From positions 1-45,082 of the forward strand of contig CAKOLT010000006.1 in NCBI GenBank assembly GCA_934096315.1: a DNA stretch of 45,082 nt, in the 5' to 3' direction. This document shows, one piece after another, positions 8,693-16,392 of the stretch. How positions within the stretch are numbered: position 1 is the first letter of the stretch; the number at the start of each line of letters is the position of its first letter. Under the pieces are notes generated by a model. It was not told the DNA's origin. It made no database searches and worked only from the letters and a program-made list of their open reading frames with translations. The position numbers and the translations under genes are program-made. The DNA comes from an uncultured Bacilli bacterium (GTDB taxonomy: Bacteria > Bacillota_I > Bacilli_A > RF39 > UBA660).

Positions 8693-10063
8693 CTACTTCT
8701 TATTTAGTTCTAATACTTTCTTTTTTACTTTTTCGTTTTTCTTAATGTTACCATAAACTGAAGTTTTTACTTTTTCTAGTTTGTATCTATTATTATCTAA
8801 TATTTTTCTCATTTTTTTTATATTTTGAAGTATTCTTTCCACTTTATCTGGATCATATCTTAAGAACTTTTCTTTTATTTCTGTTTCAAGAGAAGATAAG
8901 TTATCTATATTATTATCTAAAATGCTTGATACATCGTTTAAACTATATAATGTATAATTTAACTCTGATATATAGTCATCTGCTTGATATACTTTTCTTT
9001 TAATTTCTTCAATATGGACTGTTTTTCTTATGTTTTCTACCATTTGTTTACTGCTTATGGCATTCATGGCAATTGAGGGGAAGACTCCTTTTAAGGGGGT
9101 TAATAATAGTGCAAAAAAGTATTTAGCATTAAAATATAATAGTTTATCTAAGTTTTTTATTTGATGTTCTATGACTTCTGTTTCTGTAATATGTTCTATT
9201 TTCTGAGATAGATTACTCATTGCTTTATCTTGTTTTACTAAAAACCTATCCATTTTTAAAGCTATTATTTCAAATTCTTTGGAAGAATTAATATAAGCAT
9301 CATATCTTTCGTCTTGTTCTTTTAGCTCTGCTAATTTTCTTTGATTGGCTTCTTCTAACCTTATGTTCTCTTTTTCTATTTTTGCAACTTCATCATACAG
9401 AAATTTATATTCTTCATACAGTTTTAGATTTTCTGTAACTAATTTAATGTCATTACTAGAATTTACCATATTTTTAAATTCTATTATATCATCAACAAGA
9501 GTACTGTCATCAAGCCATATTATGTCATCAAGATATGGGTTATCTTTGAATATTTGGTATTGCTCTTTGATCTTTTTTACTTTATTAAAAAGTAGTAATA
9601 TTTTATTTTTATCTTCTTCTAATTCTTGTTTATCTTTATAACTCAGTCTTCCTTCATTAATTAAATATAACTCGCTTTCTATTACTTCTAACTCATTTAT
9701 TTCTTTTTTAAGTTTGTTTTTTATTTTTTTTAAAACTATATCCCTTTTGGAAATGATTTTGTCTTGCTCACTTTCCTTTTTTGCTATTTTTTGGGGTTTT
9801 TCATTTATATGAGCATTAACTTCTTGTTTTTTTTGATTAGTTTTTTCTATGCTTTCCTCTATTTCTTGTTTGAATTTTTTTTCACTTATTACGGGTATTC
9901 CATATCTTTCATAAGAGACTTTAGGAATTATTATATTTTCTTCTATTTTGGTTTCTTTTTTTTCTTCTTTTTTTATTTCTTTTTTATTCGAATTAGAGTT
10001 ATTATACATTTTTTTTATATTGTTTATTCTGTCTCGAAATTTACCTTTAATATTTGATGTCAT
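8693..10063 (-). CDS. Large coiled-coil protein of unknown function
   Basis: The 456 residues begin with a basic, then highly charged low-complexity stretch (~15-45) and a short conserved-looking element YERYGIPVISEKKF. Several long coiled-coil segments follow. One hydrophobic stretch (~315-335, FFALLLTPLKGVFPSIAM) could associate with membrane. I recognise no family. Length, charge pattern and pairing with the downstream coiled-coil membrane gene suggest a structural or scaffold role. The start at 10063 has an AAGGAGTGA ribosome site. Confidence 0.75.
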   Translation of the reverse strand: MTSNIKGKFRDRINNIKKMYNNSNSNKKEIKKEEKKETKIEENIIIPKVSYERYGIPVISEKKFKQEIEESIEKTNQKKQEVNAHINEKPQKIAKKESEQDKIISKRDIVLKKIKNKLKKEINELEVIESELYLINEGRLSYKDKQELEEDKNKILLLFNKVKKIKEQYQIFKDNPYLDDIIWLDDSTLVDDIIEFKNMVNSSNDIKLVTENLKLYEEYKFLYDEVAKIEKENIRLEEANQRKLAELKEQDERYDAYINSSKEFEIIALKMDRFLVKQDKAMSNLSQKIEHITETEVIEHQIKNLDKLLYFNAKYFFALLLTPLKGVFPSIAMNAISSKQMVENIRKTVHIEEIKRKVYQADDYISELNYTLYSLNDVSSILDNNIDNLSSLETEIKEKFLRYDPDKVERILQNIKKMRKILDNNRYKLEKVKTSVYGNIKKNEKVKKKVLELNKK

Positions 10064-10101
10064 ACTTCACTCCTTGAATGTATTGTAACATAGTTTTTAT
10101 A

Positions 10102-10758
10102 CTATGTAAAGTACTCTGTTATTCCTTTAGAAATTAATCTCGCTAATTTTTTTTGATATTCTTTGTCTCTTAGGATATAGTTATCACTAGCGTTTGAGAT
10201 GAAACCTGCTTCAATTAGGACTCCGGGAGGTTTTATTCTTTTATACATATAGTAGTTATTTTCTTTTTTTACTTCTCTAACATTACTTAAGTTTTTACTA
10301 ATTACATCATTTAGGGTAAGAGCTACTTCTTTATTTTCTTTGTTTACATCACTATAAAATATTTGCAAGCCTCGCCATTTACTACTAGTTGTGGCATTTA
10401 AATGTATAGATATGTATAAGTCACATTTTGAATCATTAATTAGTTTAGCACGATTAGATAAATCACTTCTTTTACGAGAGTTTTTGTTATCTGATAAGTC
10501 ATAATCTCCATCTCTTGTTAGATAAACATAAGCACCATTTTTTATTAATTCTTCTTCAAGATATTTTACAATTTGAAGATTTATGTCTTTTTCATATATA
10601 TTATTATAAACAGCACCGGCGTCAAAACCACCGTGTCCCGCGTCTAAATATATCGTTTTTCCTAAAAGTGTGTAGTTACTTACTAGGGCATTTACTTTTG
10701 AAAGGGATAATGTTATTACAAAAAACATTATTAGTAGTAGACTTTTAAATTTATTCAT
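10102..10758 (-). CDS. cwlD: N-acetylmuramoyl-L-alanine amidase, CwlD-like (Amidase_3)
   Basis: Amidase_3 enzymes are zinc-dependent and cut the amide between muramic acid and the peptide of peptidoglycan. The metal and catalytic residues are in place: LDAGHGG (His), NIYEKDIN (Glu), SIHLNA (His) and LIEAGFI (Glu). A hydrophobic N-terminus (~4-22) acts as signal or anchor. The ATG at 10756-10758 follows AGGTGGAG; an upstream GTG at 10767 overlaps that site and is less likely. Length (~218) matches CwlD, which in spore formers makes muramic lactam, but I see no other sporulation gene here. Confidence 0.9.
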   Translation of the reverse strand: MNKFKSLLLIMFFVITLSLSKVNALVSNYTLLGKTIYLDAGHGGFDAGAVYNNIYEKDINLQIVKYLEEELIKNGAYVYLTRDGDYDLSDNKNSRKRSDLSNRAKLINDSKCDLYISIHLNATTSSKWRGLQIFYSDVNKENKEVALTLNDVISKNLSNVREVKKENNYYMYKRIKPPGVLIEAGFISNASDNYILRDKEYQKKLARLISKGITEYFT

Positions 10759-10796
10759 ATACTCCACCTAGAAAAGTATATGCTTTTGAAAGAAAA

Positions 10797-10823
10797 AAAA
10801 TAGAAATTTTATTTTTCTATTTT
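10797..10823 (-). terminator. Rho-independent terminator overlapping a small ORF
   Basis: Stem AAAATAGAAA/TTTCTATTTT with a minus-strand T-rich tail. It should end transcription coming from the LysM gene and the 31-codon ORF. Confidence 0.65.
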
Positions 10824-10904
10824 CAAATAAGTATTAAGTTTTATTAAATTTAAAGTATCTAACATATCATCAATAATATCCATAGCTAAAATATGTCTTG
10901 GCAT
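10809..10904 (-). CDS. Small ORF of 31 codons with a strong ribosome site
   Basis: The frame starts with ATG at 10902-10904, placed six bases after AAGGAGGA, the best ribosome site in the neighbourhood, and ends in TAA inside the terminator stem. The predicted peptide (MPRHILAMDIIDDMLDTLN...) is amphipathic and Leu/Ile/Asp-rich without a clear membrane span. It fills the gap between the LysM gene and the amidase. No family is recognised. The ribosome site and the terminator placed at its stop argue for a real gene. Confidence 0.5.
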   Translation of the reverse strand: MPRHILAMDIIDDMLDTLNLIKLNTYLKIEK

Positions 10905-10985
10905 TTTAAGTCCTCCTTGTTAAAAGAATACCATAAATAATTTTAATTACAAGATGATTCGACAAAACTAGTCAAAATATTGTTA

Positions 10986-11984
10986 CTAATTTTTTGGTAT
11001 TTTTAGTATTTGCCCGATTGATAATAGTGATGATGATAAGTTATTTAAATTCTTAATGGCATTTACTGTAGTATTGTATTTTCTGGCTATACCGTATAGG
11101 GTATCTCCGCTTTTTACGGTATATGTTACTGTAGTAGTGGTACTTGGTATTTTTAGTACTTTTCCTATACTTAAAGTGTTTGATGTTAAATTATTTAAGT
11201 CTTTAATAGCATTTACCGTGGTATTGTATCTTTTTGCTATACTATATAAAGTGTCCCCACTTTTCACAGTATAAGTAATAGTGCTTGTATTTTCTTCTGT
11301 ATCTGTTTCTTTTTTTGGTATTTTTAATGTTTGACCAACTGATAGTAGTGATGATGATAAGTTATTTAAATTCTTAATAGCATTTACTGTAGTATTGTAT
11401 TTTCTGGCTATGCTATATAGTGTATCTCCTTTTTTTACAGTATAGGTATTTGGGACTACTAGAAAATCTAATAATGCATTTACTACGCTGTCTCCGAGTA
11501 TTTTGTAGTTATTTAATGCATCACTATCATCGTAGTTATATCTTATAATTAGTGTTTGGTATGGAATTGTATTTCTTATTATGTAATCATAATCTGATGA
11601 TAAATCACTTGGAAGTCGTCTTTGATAATATTTATTTACATTTTGTCCAGCATTTTCGAGTGACATGGCTATTTTTTTTGCTAAGTTATCATTATTTCTA
11701 AGAGCATATATTATCTCTGTGCCATTTTCTCCTTGTTTGTTTAATCTATTTGATAATATTATTACATCATCGTCTGCTCCAACTATGCTTTTGATTTTTG
11801 TAACTCTATCTGCCCCAGATAAGAGGCTATCATCATCCCTAGTTAGATATACATTAAAACCATTTTCTTTTAATTTATTACTTATATATTTTGATAAGTT
11901 TAGGTTAAATTCTTTTTCAATTATGTTATTTGTAGTACTACCAACATCACTTCCACCACCTGCCGGGTCTATTATTATAGTCAT
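10986..11984 (-). CDS. Degenerate amidase-like protein with three LysM domains
   Basis: The N-terminal ~175 residues follow the Amidase_3 fold (IIIDPAGGGSD, NNIIEKEFNLN, VYLTRDDD). The zinc ligands are lost: the GHGG histidine is Gly9-Gly11, the SIH histidine region reads LSNRLN, and the IEAGF glutamate region reads IIRYNYD. Three near-identical LysM peptidoglycan-binding domains follow at ~180-223, 237-280 and 287-330 (YTVKSGDTLYSIA pattern). There is no signal peptide, so export is unexplained. It probably binds peptidoglycan or glycan without cutting it. It lies upstream of the active cwlD-like gene. Confidence 0.85.
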   Translation of the reverse strand: MTIIIDPAGGGSDVGSTTNNIIEKEFNLNLSKYISNKLKENGFNVYLTRDDDSLLSGADRVTKIKSIVGADDDVIILSNRLNKQGENGTEIIYALRNNDNLAKKIAMSLENAGQNVNKYYQRRLPSDLSSDYDYIIRNTIPYQTLIIRYNYDDSDALNNYKILGDSVVNALLDFLVVPNTYTVKKGDTLYSIARKYNTTVNAIKNLNNLSSSLLSVGQTLKIPKKETDTEENTSTITYTVKSGDTLYSIAKRYNTTVNAIKDLNNLTSNTLSIGKVLKIPSTTTTVTYTVKSGDTLYGIARKYNTTVNAIKNLNNLSSSLLSIGQILKIPKN

Positions 11985-12013
11985 AATCTCCTCCCTAATT
12001 AATGATATGATAG

Positions 12014-12655
12014 TTAAAATAATTTATCCCTTGTCACTTTGTTAATAATACCAATATAAAGTGTTAGGTAAGCTATGGATACTAGAAAGCCTGCTAGGAC
12101 ATCACTTGTATAATGTACTCCTAGATATATCCTGCTGATTCCTATTATTAGAATTAATAAAGATAGTATACATGTTAAAATAATTCTAGTTTTTTTACCT
12201 TGTACTTTTTTATTTATTATATATATTAAAAAGCCATAGAAGGCCATGCTAATCATTGAGTGCCCTGATGGAAAACTGTATCCTGTTTCATCAATTATTC
12301 TATATTCTGTTGGTCTTGGTCTTTGAAGTATAAATTTTAGTAATTGATTTAATACAGTTATTGATATTAGGTTAATACCAATTAAATAACCTATTTTTTT
12401 ATTTTTGATAGTTATAAATAGTATAATTGTTAATAGTATTAAAAATGTAGCTCCTCCGAAAGAAGTTATTATTTTTACAAGTGGGGTAACTTTATCACTT
12501 ATAAGGTAAGTAGATATAAATTTATATCCAATTATATCTCCTTCCATTATGTCTTTATTGAATACATCTTCTGCTAGAGCTAGAAAGGATATTATGCAGA
12601 TTAAGCAGATTAGCCACTTATAGTTTGCAAAAATTACATTTTTTATTTTTTTCAT
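12014..12655 (-). CDS. PAP2 family membrane phosphatase
   Basis: PAP2 enzymes remove phosphate from lipid substrates such as undecaprenyl pyrophosphate or phosphatidate. All three signature blocks are visible: KFILQRPRP, FPSGHS and SRIYLGVHYTSD, with five or six transmembrane helices around them. I start at the ATG at 12653-12655 (MKKIKNV) with an AAAGTGAG site; the open frame to 12739 is AT-rich and lacks a ribosome site. Undecaprenyl pyrophosphate recycling is plausible, but the lipid cannot be decided from sequence. Confidence 0.9.
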   Translation of the reverse strand: MKKIKNVIFANYKWLICLICIISFLALAEDVFNKDIMEGDIIGYKFISTYLISDKVTPLVKIITSFGGATFLILLTIILFITIKNKKIGYLIGINLISITVLNQLLKFILQRPRPTEYRIIDETGYSFPSGHSMISMAFYGFLIYIINKKVQGKKTRIILTCILSLLILIIGISRIYLGVHYTSDVLAGFLVSIAYLTLYIGIINKVTRDKLF

Positions 12656-12746
12656 TGTATACAACTCACTTTCTCTTTTAGATATATTTATTATATCATG
12701 TTTTATTATATAGGGCGTAATTATTTGTAAAAATAACATCTTTTTA

Positions 12747-12774
12747 TTTACAAAAGGTTTTTTTATGATATAAT
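12747..12774 (+). promoter_or_regulatory. Promoter of the tRNA-Arg/arginase unit
   Basis: TTTACA (12747-12752) and an extended -10 TGA-TATAAT (box at 12769-12774) have a 16-base spacer, 16 bases upstream of the tRNA. Confidence 0.65.
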
Positions 12775-12790
12775 GATATTAAGAAGTATT

Positions 12791-12867
12791 GTCCTCGTAG
12801 CTCAGTTGGATAGAGCAACCCCCTCCTAAGGGGTAGGTCGGAGGTTCGACTCCTCTCGGGGACGCCA
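12791..12867 (+). tRNA. tRNA-Arg (CCU)
   Basis: A cloverleaf with acceptor stem GTCCTCG/CGGGGAC (with a G-T pair), D-arm AGCTCAGTTGGATAGAGC, anticodon loop with CCT reading AGG, T-arm GGTTCGACTCC and an encoded CCA at 12865-12867. It lies 15 bases upstream of the arginase-family ATG and probably shares its transcript. Confidence 0.95.
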
Positions 12868-12882
12868 TATTTGGAGGATTTT

Positions 12883-13707
12883 ATGAAATATAATATAATT
12901 AATGTTAATTCTTCTCTTGGACTTAATATCAAGGGATGTGAGTATGGTCCATTTCTTATTAATAAATATATAGATAGTGACTGTATTAGTGGAAGAATTA
13001 ATATATATCCAGTTGATGGGCAGTCATGCATAAATAATATTAATATGGTTAATAAAAGATTATTTAATAGTGTTATTGATAGTTATAAGGGTGGTGCCTT
13101 CCCTATTATTTTAGGAGGTGACCATAGTTTAAGTATTGGATCAGCATTAGCGTCTTTAAATTATTATCATAGTGTTGGAATAATTTGGATAGATGCTCAT
13201 GCTGATTTTAATACGTTTGAAACGACTGAAACTGGTAATATACATGGATTACCTCTTGCTTGTATTTGTGGATATCATAATGATGTGCTTAGAATTTATG
13301 ATGGTTATATTGACCCCAAGAGGTGTGTTGTTTTAGGAGCTAGAGCTATAGATAAGATAGAAAATCAAAATATTTTAGAGGCTGGTATTAATATGATTGA
13401 TAACAGTTATGTTAAACAAAATGGAATTAAGGATAGCTTGAATAAAGCTTTTGAATTACTTAAGGATACTGATTATATACATATTAGTTTTGATGTTGAT
13501 GTAATTGATCCCACTATCGCGATGGGGGTGTCTGTTGCCGAAGAGAATGGAATTAGTGATAAAGATGCTTATACTATAATAGAAATGATTAAAAATAATC
13601 CGAAAGTTGTGTCTTTAGATATTGTAGAGTTTAATCCCTTGAATGATATTAATGGTAAAACGAAATTATTAGTTACTAATTTGATTAATACTTTTATAAA
13701 GAAATAA
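12883..13707 (+). CDS. Arginase/agmatinase/formiminoglutamase family hydrolase
   Basis: The ureohydrolase fold is complete with both manganese-binding blocks: GGDHS, DAHADFN and SFDVDVIDP, plus IHGLPL and DIVEFNP. These enzymes split a guanidino or formimino group from arginine, agmatine or formiminoglutamate; the substrate loop here (IDPTIAMGVSVAEENG) does not settle which. The ATG at 12883 follows GGAGG (12873-12877); the in-frame TTG at 12871 overlaps that site. Length is 274 residues. It is transcribed from the tRNA-Arg promoter and closed by its own terminator. Confidence 0.88.
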   Translation: MKYNIINVNSSLGLNIKGCEYGPFLINKYIDSDCISGRINIYPVDGQSCINNINMVNKRLFNSVIDSYKGGAFPIILGGDHSLSIGSALASLNYYHSVGIIWIDAHADFNTFETTETGNIHGLPLACICGYHNDVLRIYDGYIDPKRCVVLGARAIDKIENQNILEAGINMIDNSYVKQNGIKDSLNKAFELLKDTDYIHISFDVDVIDPTIAMGVSVAEENGISDKDAYTIIEMIKNNPKVVSLDIVEFNPLNDINGKTKLLVTNLINTFIKK

Positions 13708-13723
13708 GTTTTATTTAAATATT

Positions 13724-13756
13724 AAAAAACTGTAAAATTGGTGTTACAGTTTTTTT
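13724..13756. terminator. Bidirectional terminator between convergent genes
   Basis: Stem AAAAAACTGTAA/TTACAGTTTTTT with an 8-base loop. It ends the arginase unit on plus and the membrane-protein gene on minus. Confidence 0.85.
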
Positions 13757-14315
13757 AATATTTAAGTTGTACAGCATCAACTTTTAAAGTTCCGGTAATC
13801 ATTTTACCCTGTTCTTCATTTTGATTATAGTTTTTGTTGTCTAACCATATTAGTAGTGTATAATCACATGTATCATTGCGTCCTAGAAAAGTATTTGCTA
13901 TTATATTTATATTACCGCTTTGAGGAACATATCCGAGACCTATTTTTACACCTTTGGAGTTATATAAAGAATATTTTAGACTTTCTTTAGAGAACTCATT
14001 TGTGTTTATGTTTAAACTTACAGTTATAGTTTGGTCTAAGGTACTCTTACTTATTACTGAAAAATTATTTCTATATATATAAGAAGAATAATCATTATAA
14101 CTTGGTTCGCTCATTGGCCATAATCTTGGATTGTCTATATATACTCCATCTTTAAAATTTATTTCTAGTTTTCCAGTATATAATTCTGTACTGTCTTTTT
14201 TATTACTAAAGACCATATTGTATATAGAAATAGTAACTCCAACGATTAGAATAACTAATGTCATAACGGAGACAACTATATAAAATATTTTCTTAGAATC
14301 ACTTCCGTTCCACAT
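13755..14315 (-). CDS. Membrane-anchored extracytoplasmic protein of unknown function
   Basis: This 186-residue protein has a short cytosolic head, one transmembrane helix (~10-33) and an extracellular beta-rich domain. The segment LYTGKLEINFKDG resembles the opening of Ig-like domains in TasA/SipW-type and DGR-target surface proteins, including the two large ones in this window. It is an isolated minus-strand gene starting at 14315. No catalytic motif is visible. Confidence 0.7.
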   Translation of the reverse strand: MWNGSDSKKIFYIVVSVMTLVILIVGVTISIYNMVFSNKKDSTELYTGKLEINFKDGVYIDNPRLWPMSEPSYNDYSSYIYRNNFSVISKSTLDQTITVSLNINTNEFSKESLKYSLYNSKGVKIGLGYVPQSGNINIIANTFLGRNDTCDYTLLIWLDNKNYNQNEEQGKMITGTLKVDAVQLKY

Positions 14316-14353
14316 AACGTCACCTACCCTATAGTAATAATATCATAAGTATT

Positions 14354-14390
14354 AAAAAAAAGCAATAAATTTTAATGATAAAAATTTATT
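14354..14390 (-). terminator. Rho-independent terminator of the GT4 gene
   Basis: Minus strand: AATAAATTTT/AAAATTTATT stem with a 7-base loop, then TGC and a T8 run (14354-14361). Confidence 0.75.
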
Positions 14391-14406
14391 ACCTACATAC
14401 TAGATA

Positions 14407-15552
14407 CTAATTTTTTTCTATTTCTTTATATTTACTTAATAATATTTTAACTGCCTTATCCCATGTTATATATATATCATTAAATGCTTTTTCAGATACT
14501 TCCTTATATAGTTTATCGTCTTGGAGAATGCTTACTATTTTTTTACCATAATTCTTTGTTCCTTCTTTACTTATGAATCCATTAACATTATCTATTACAT
14601 TAGATGCTGTCGGAGATGATGCAATAAATACAGTAGGAGTTTTTTGGCTAGTGGCCTCTACTTGGACTAAACTTGAAGTATCAAATACTGATGGAAATAA
14701 GAATAGATCTGCACGTACATAGAAGTAACTTAGTAATTCTCTATCCGTTATCTTACCTATTACTTTTACAGAATCTCCGAGATTGCATTCTTTAATTTTA
14801 TTATTTAGTTTATCTCCATCTTCAAGAGGTCCGACAAAAAGCATTTTGAAAGGGATATTACTTTTTTTAACCTCCTTTAAAGATTCTGTTAAAAGAAGTA
14901 TGTTTTTTACAATATTGATCCTTCCCACAAAAAGAAGTACTTTATCGTCCTTGTTTATATTATAAGTATCATTAATATAATTAATCGCTTTTTCTTTATC
15001 TTTTACTGGTTTTAATTCTGTGGCATTAGGTATAATAGATATTCTTGGTTTTATACCGTAATCTATATATATTTTTTTTATTGCTTCATTTACTGTGTAG
15101 CATTCGTCACATCTATTATAAGTATTAATTACAAATTCCATTAACCATTTGTTAATCATTTTAGATTTAATTAAACGCTCGAATTCGTAGTTAAATCTTG
15201 TATGGATAGTGCCTACTACAGGGATGTTACATTTTTTAGCAATGTGAATACCTAGTCTTCCCATTATGAATGGAGAATGAATATGAATAATATCAAAATT
15301 TTCTTGAATTAGTTTTTTTGTAAGTCCACGGTCAAACCATGGTGTTGAAAAGGAATACCCTACTTTTTTCATTTTTATACTGGAAGTTCTAATTACTCTA
15401 TAGGGGAATTTATCTTTATAGTTTTTATCTATTTCAGGGACTATTACAACTACTTCACATGATTTACCAAGTAGTTTAGCATAGTTGTCCATTACATAGA
15501 TAACACCATTCATGCTAGGGAAATAATCATCCATGAAAAAACCTATTTTCAT
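14407..15552 (-). CDS. Glycosyltransferase family 4 (diacylglycerol glucosyltransferase-like)
   Basis: A GT-B fold enzyme of 381 residues. The N-terminal domain has FFMDDYFPSMNGV and IIHIHSPFIMGRLG, the linker has PNATEL, and the nucleotide-sugar domain shows LLFVGRINIVKN and, in place of the usual E-x7-E, SVFDTSSLVQVEA. The FPSMNGV opening and HSPF motif are typical of the glycolipid synthases of low-GC Gram-positives that glucosylate diacylglycerol. Lipid specificity is inference. It overlaps folD by four bases and probably shares its transcript. Confidence 0.85.
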   Translation of the reverse strand: MKIGFFMDDYFPSMNGVIYVMDNYAKLLGKSCEVVVIVPEIDKNYKDKFPYRVIRTSSIKMKKVGYSFSTPWFDRGLTKKLIQENFDIIHIHSPFIMGRLGIHIAKKCNIPVVGTIHTRFNYEFERLIKSKMINKWLMEFVINTYNRCDECYTVNEAIKKIYIDYGIKPRISIIPNATELKPVKDKEKAINYINDTYNINKDDKVLLFVGRINIVKNILLLTESLKEVKKSNIPFKMLFVGPLEDGDKLNNKIKECNLGDSVKVIGKITDRELLSYFYVRADLFLFPSVFDTSSLVQVEATSQKTPTVFIASSPTASNVIDNVNGFISKEGTKNYGKKIVSILQDDKLYKEVSEKAFNDIYITWDKAVKILLSKYKEIEKN

Positions 15553-16388
15553 TTTTCTTCCTCCTTTAACATATATGCATTATACAAATTTAGTGCTAAA
15601 GAGGTTACTGTTAAGGGTCCGACTCCTCCGGGTACGGGGGTTATATATTTTGCTTTGTTTTTGCAATTATCAAAGTCGACATCTCCTTTTATACTACCAC
15701 TTGCATCTCTCGTTATACCAACATCAATAATGATTGAGTCTTTTTTTATCATATCTTCTTTAATAAGGAATTTTTTTCCTGTGCATGAAATTAAAATATC
15801 TGCATTTCTAGTATATTTAGATAAATCTTTTGTTTTAGAGTGACATAGTGTAACTGTAGCATCCATGTTAGTTAGTATATTTGCTAGAGGTTTTCCTACG
15901 AGATTACTGCGACCTACGATTACTACATTTTTACTACTTAAATCTATATTTAACTCTTTTAATATAATTGTTATTCCCAGTGGTGTACAAGGAACTAGAC
16001 AGTTTTTGTTATGTAATAGTTTTCCAGCATTTATATCTGTTAGGCCATCTACATCCTTCCTATAATCAATATTATTTAGTATTTCCTTTTCATCCAAATG
16101 TTTAGGTAGTGGTAATTGAATGAGTATTCCTGTTATACTTTTATCATTATTTAATTCTTTAATTTTATTTATAAGTTCTTCTTTTTCTACATTATCATCA
16201 TATTTAATATGTTTAAAAAGGTATCCGATAGTATTGCAGATTTTTTGTTTCTGCGCTATATATATGTTACTTTCTTCAATATTACCTACTTGAATTACTG
16301 CTAATGTTAATTTTTTAGGAAGAGCTTCTACTTTAGGTATTAATTCATTTATTTTTCTTTCTCTTATTTCTTTACCGTTAATTATCAT
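15549..16388 (-). CDS. folD: Methylenetetrahydrofolate dehydrogenase/cyclohydrolase FolD
   Basis: FolD interconverts 5,10-methylene-, methenyl- and 10-formyl-tetrahydrofolate in one-carbon metabolism. The catalytic segment YIAQKQKICNTIG, substrate motif GILIQLPLPKHLDE, NADP site VIVGRSNLVGKP and C-terminal TPVPGGVGPLT are all present. I start at the ATG at 16386-16388 (MIINGKEI), which follows AAAGGAAG; the longer frame to 16409 only covers the end of the upstream gene. Length ~279 is typical. Confidence 0.95.
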   Translation of the reverse strand: MIINGKEIRERKINELIPKVEALPKKLTLAVIQVGNIEESNIYIAQKQKICNTIGYLFKHIKYDDNVEKEELINKIKELNNDKSITGILIQLPLPKHLDEKEILNNIDYRKDVDGLTDINAGKLLHNKNCLVPCTPLGITIILKELNIDLSSKNVVIVGRSNLVGKPLANILTNMDATVTLCHSKTKDLSKYTRNADILISCTGKKFLIKEDMIKKDSIIIDVGITRDASGSIKGDVDFDNCKNKAKYITPVPGGVGPLTVTSLALNLYNAYMLKEEEK

Positions 16389-16392
16389 TTTT

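Noticed and set aside
11000..11460. Long-period DNA repeats considered as a mobile or CRISPR-like repeat
   Set aside because: They are the three LysM coding repeats.
12744..13031. 95-codon minus-strand ORF across the tRNA-Arg region
   Set aside because: It reads the tRNA backwards and lies antisense to the arginase start; a common artefact at tRNA genes.
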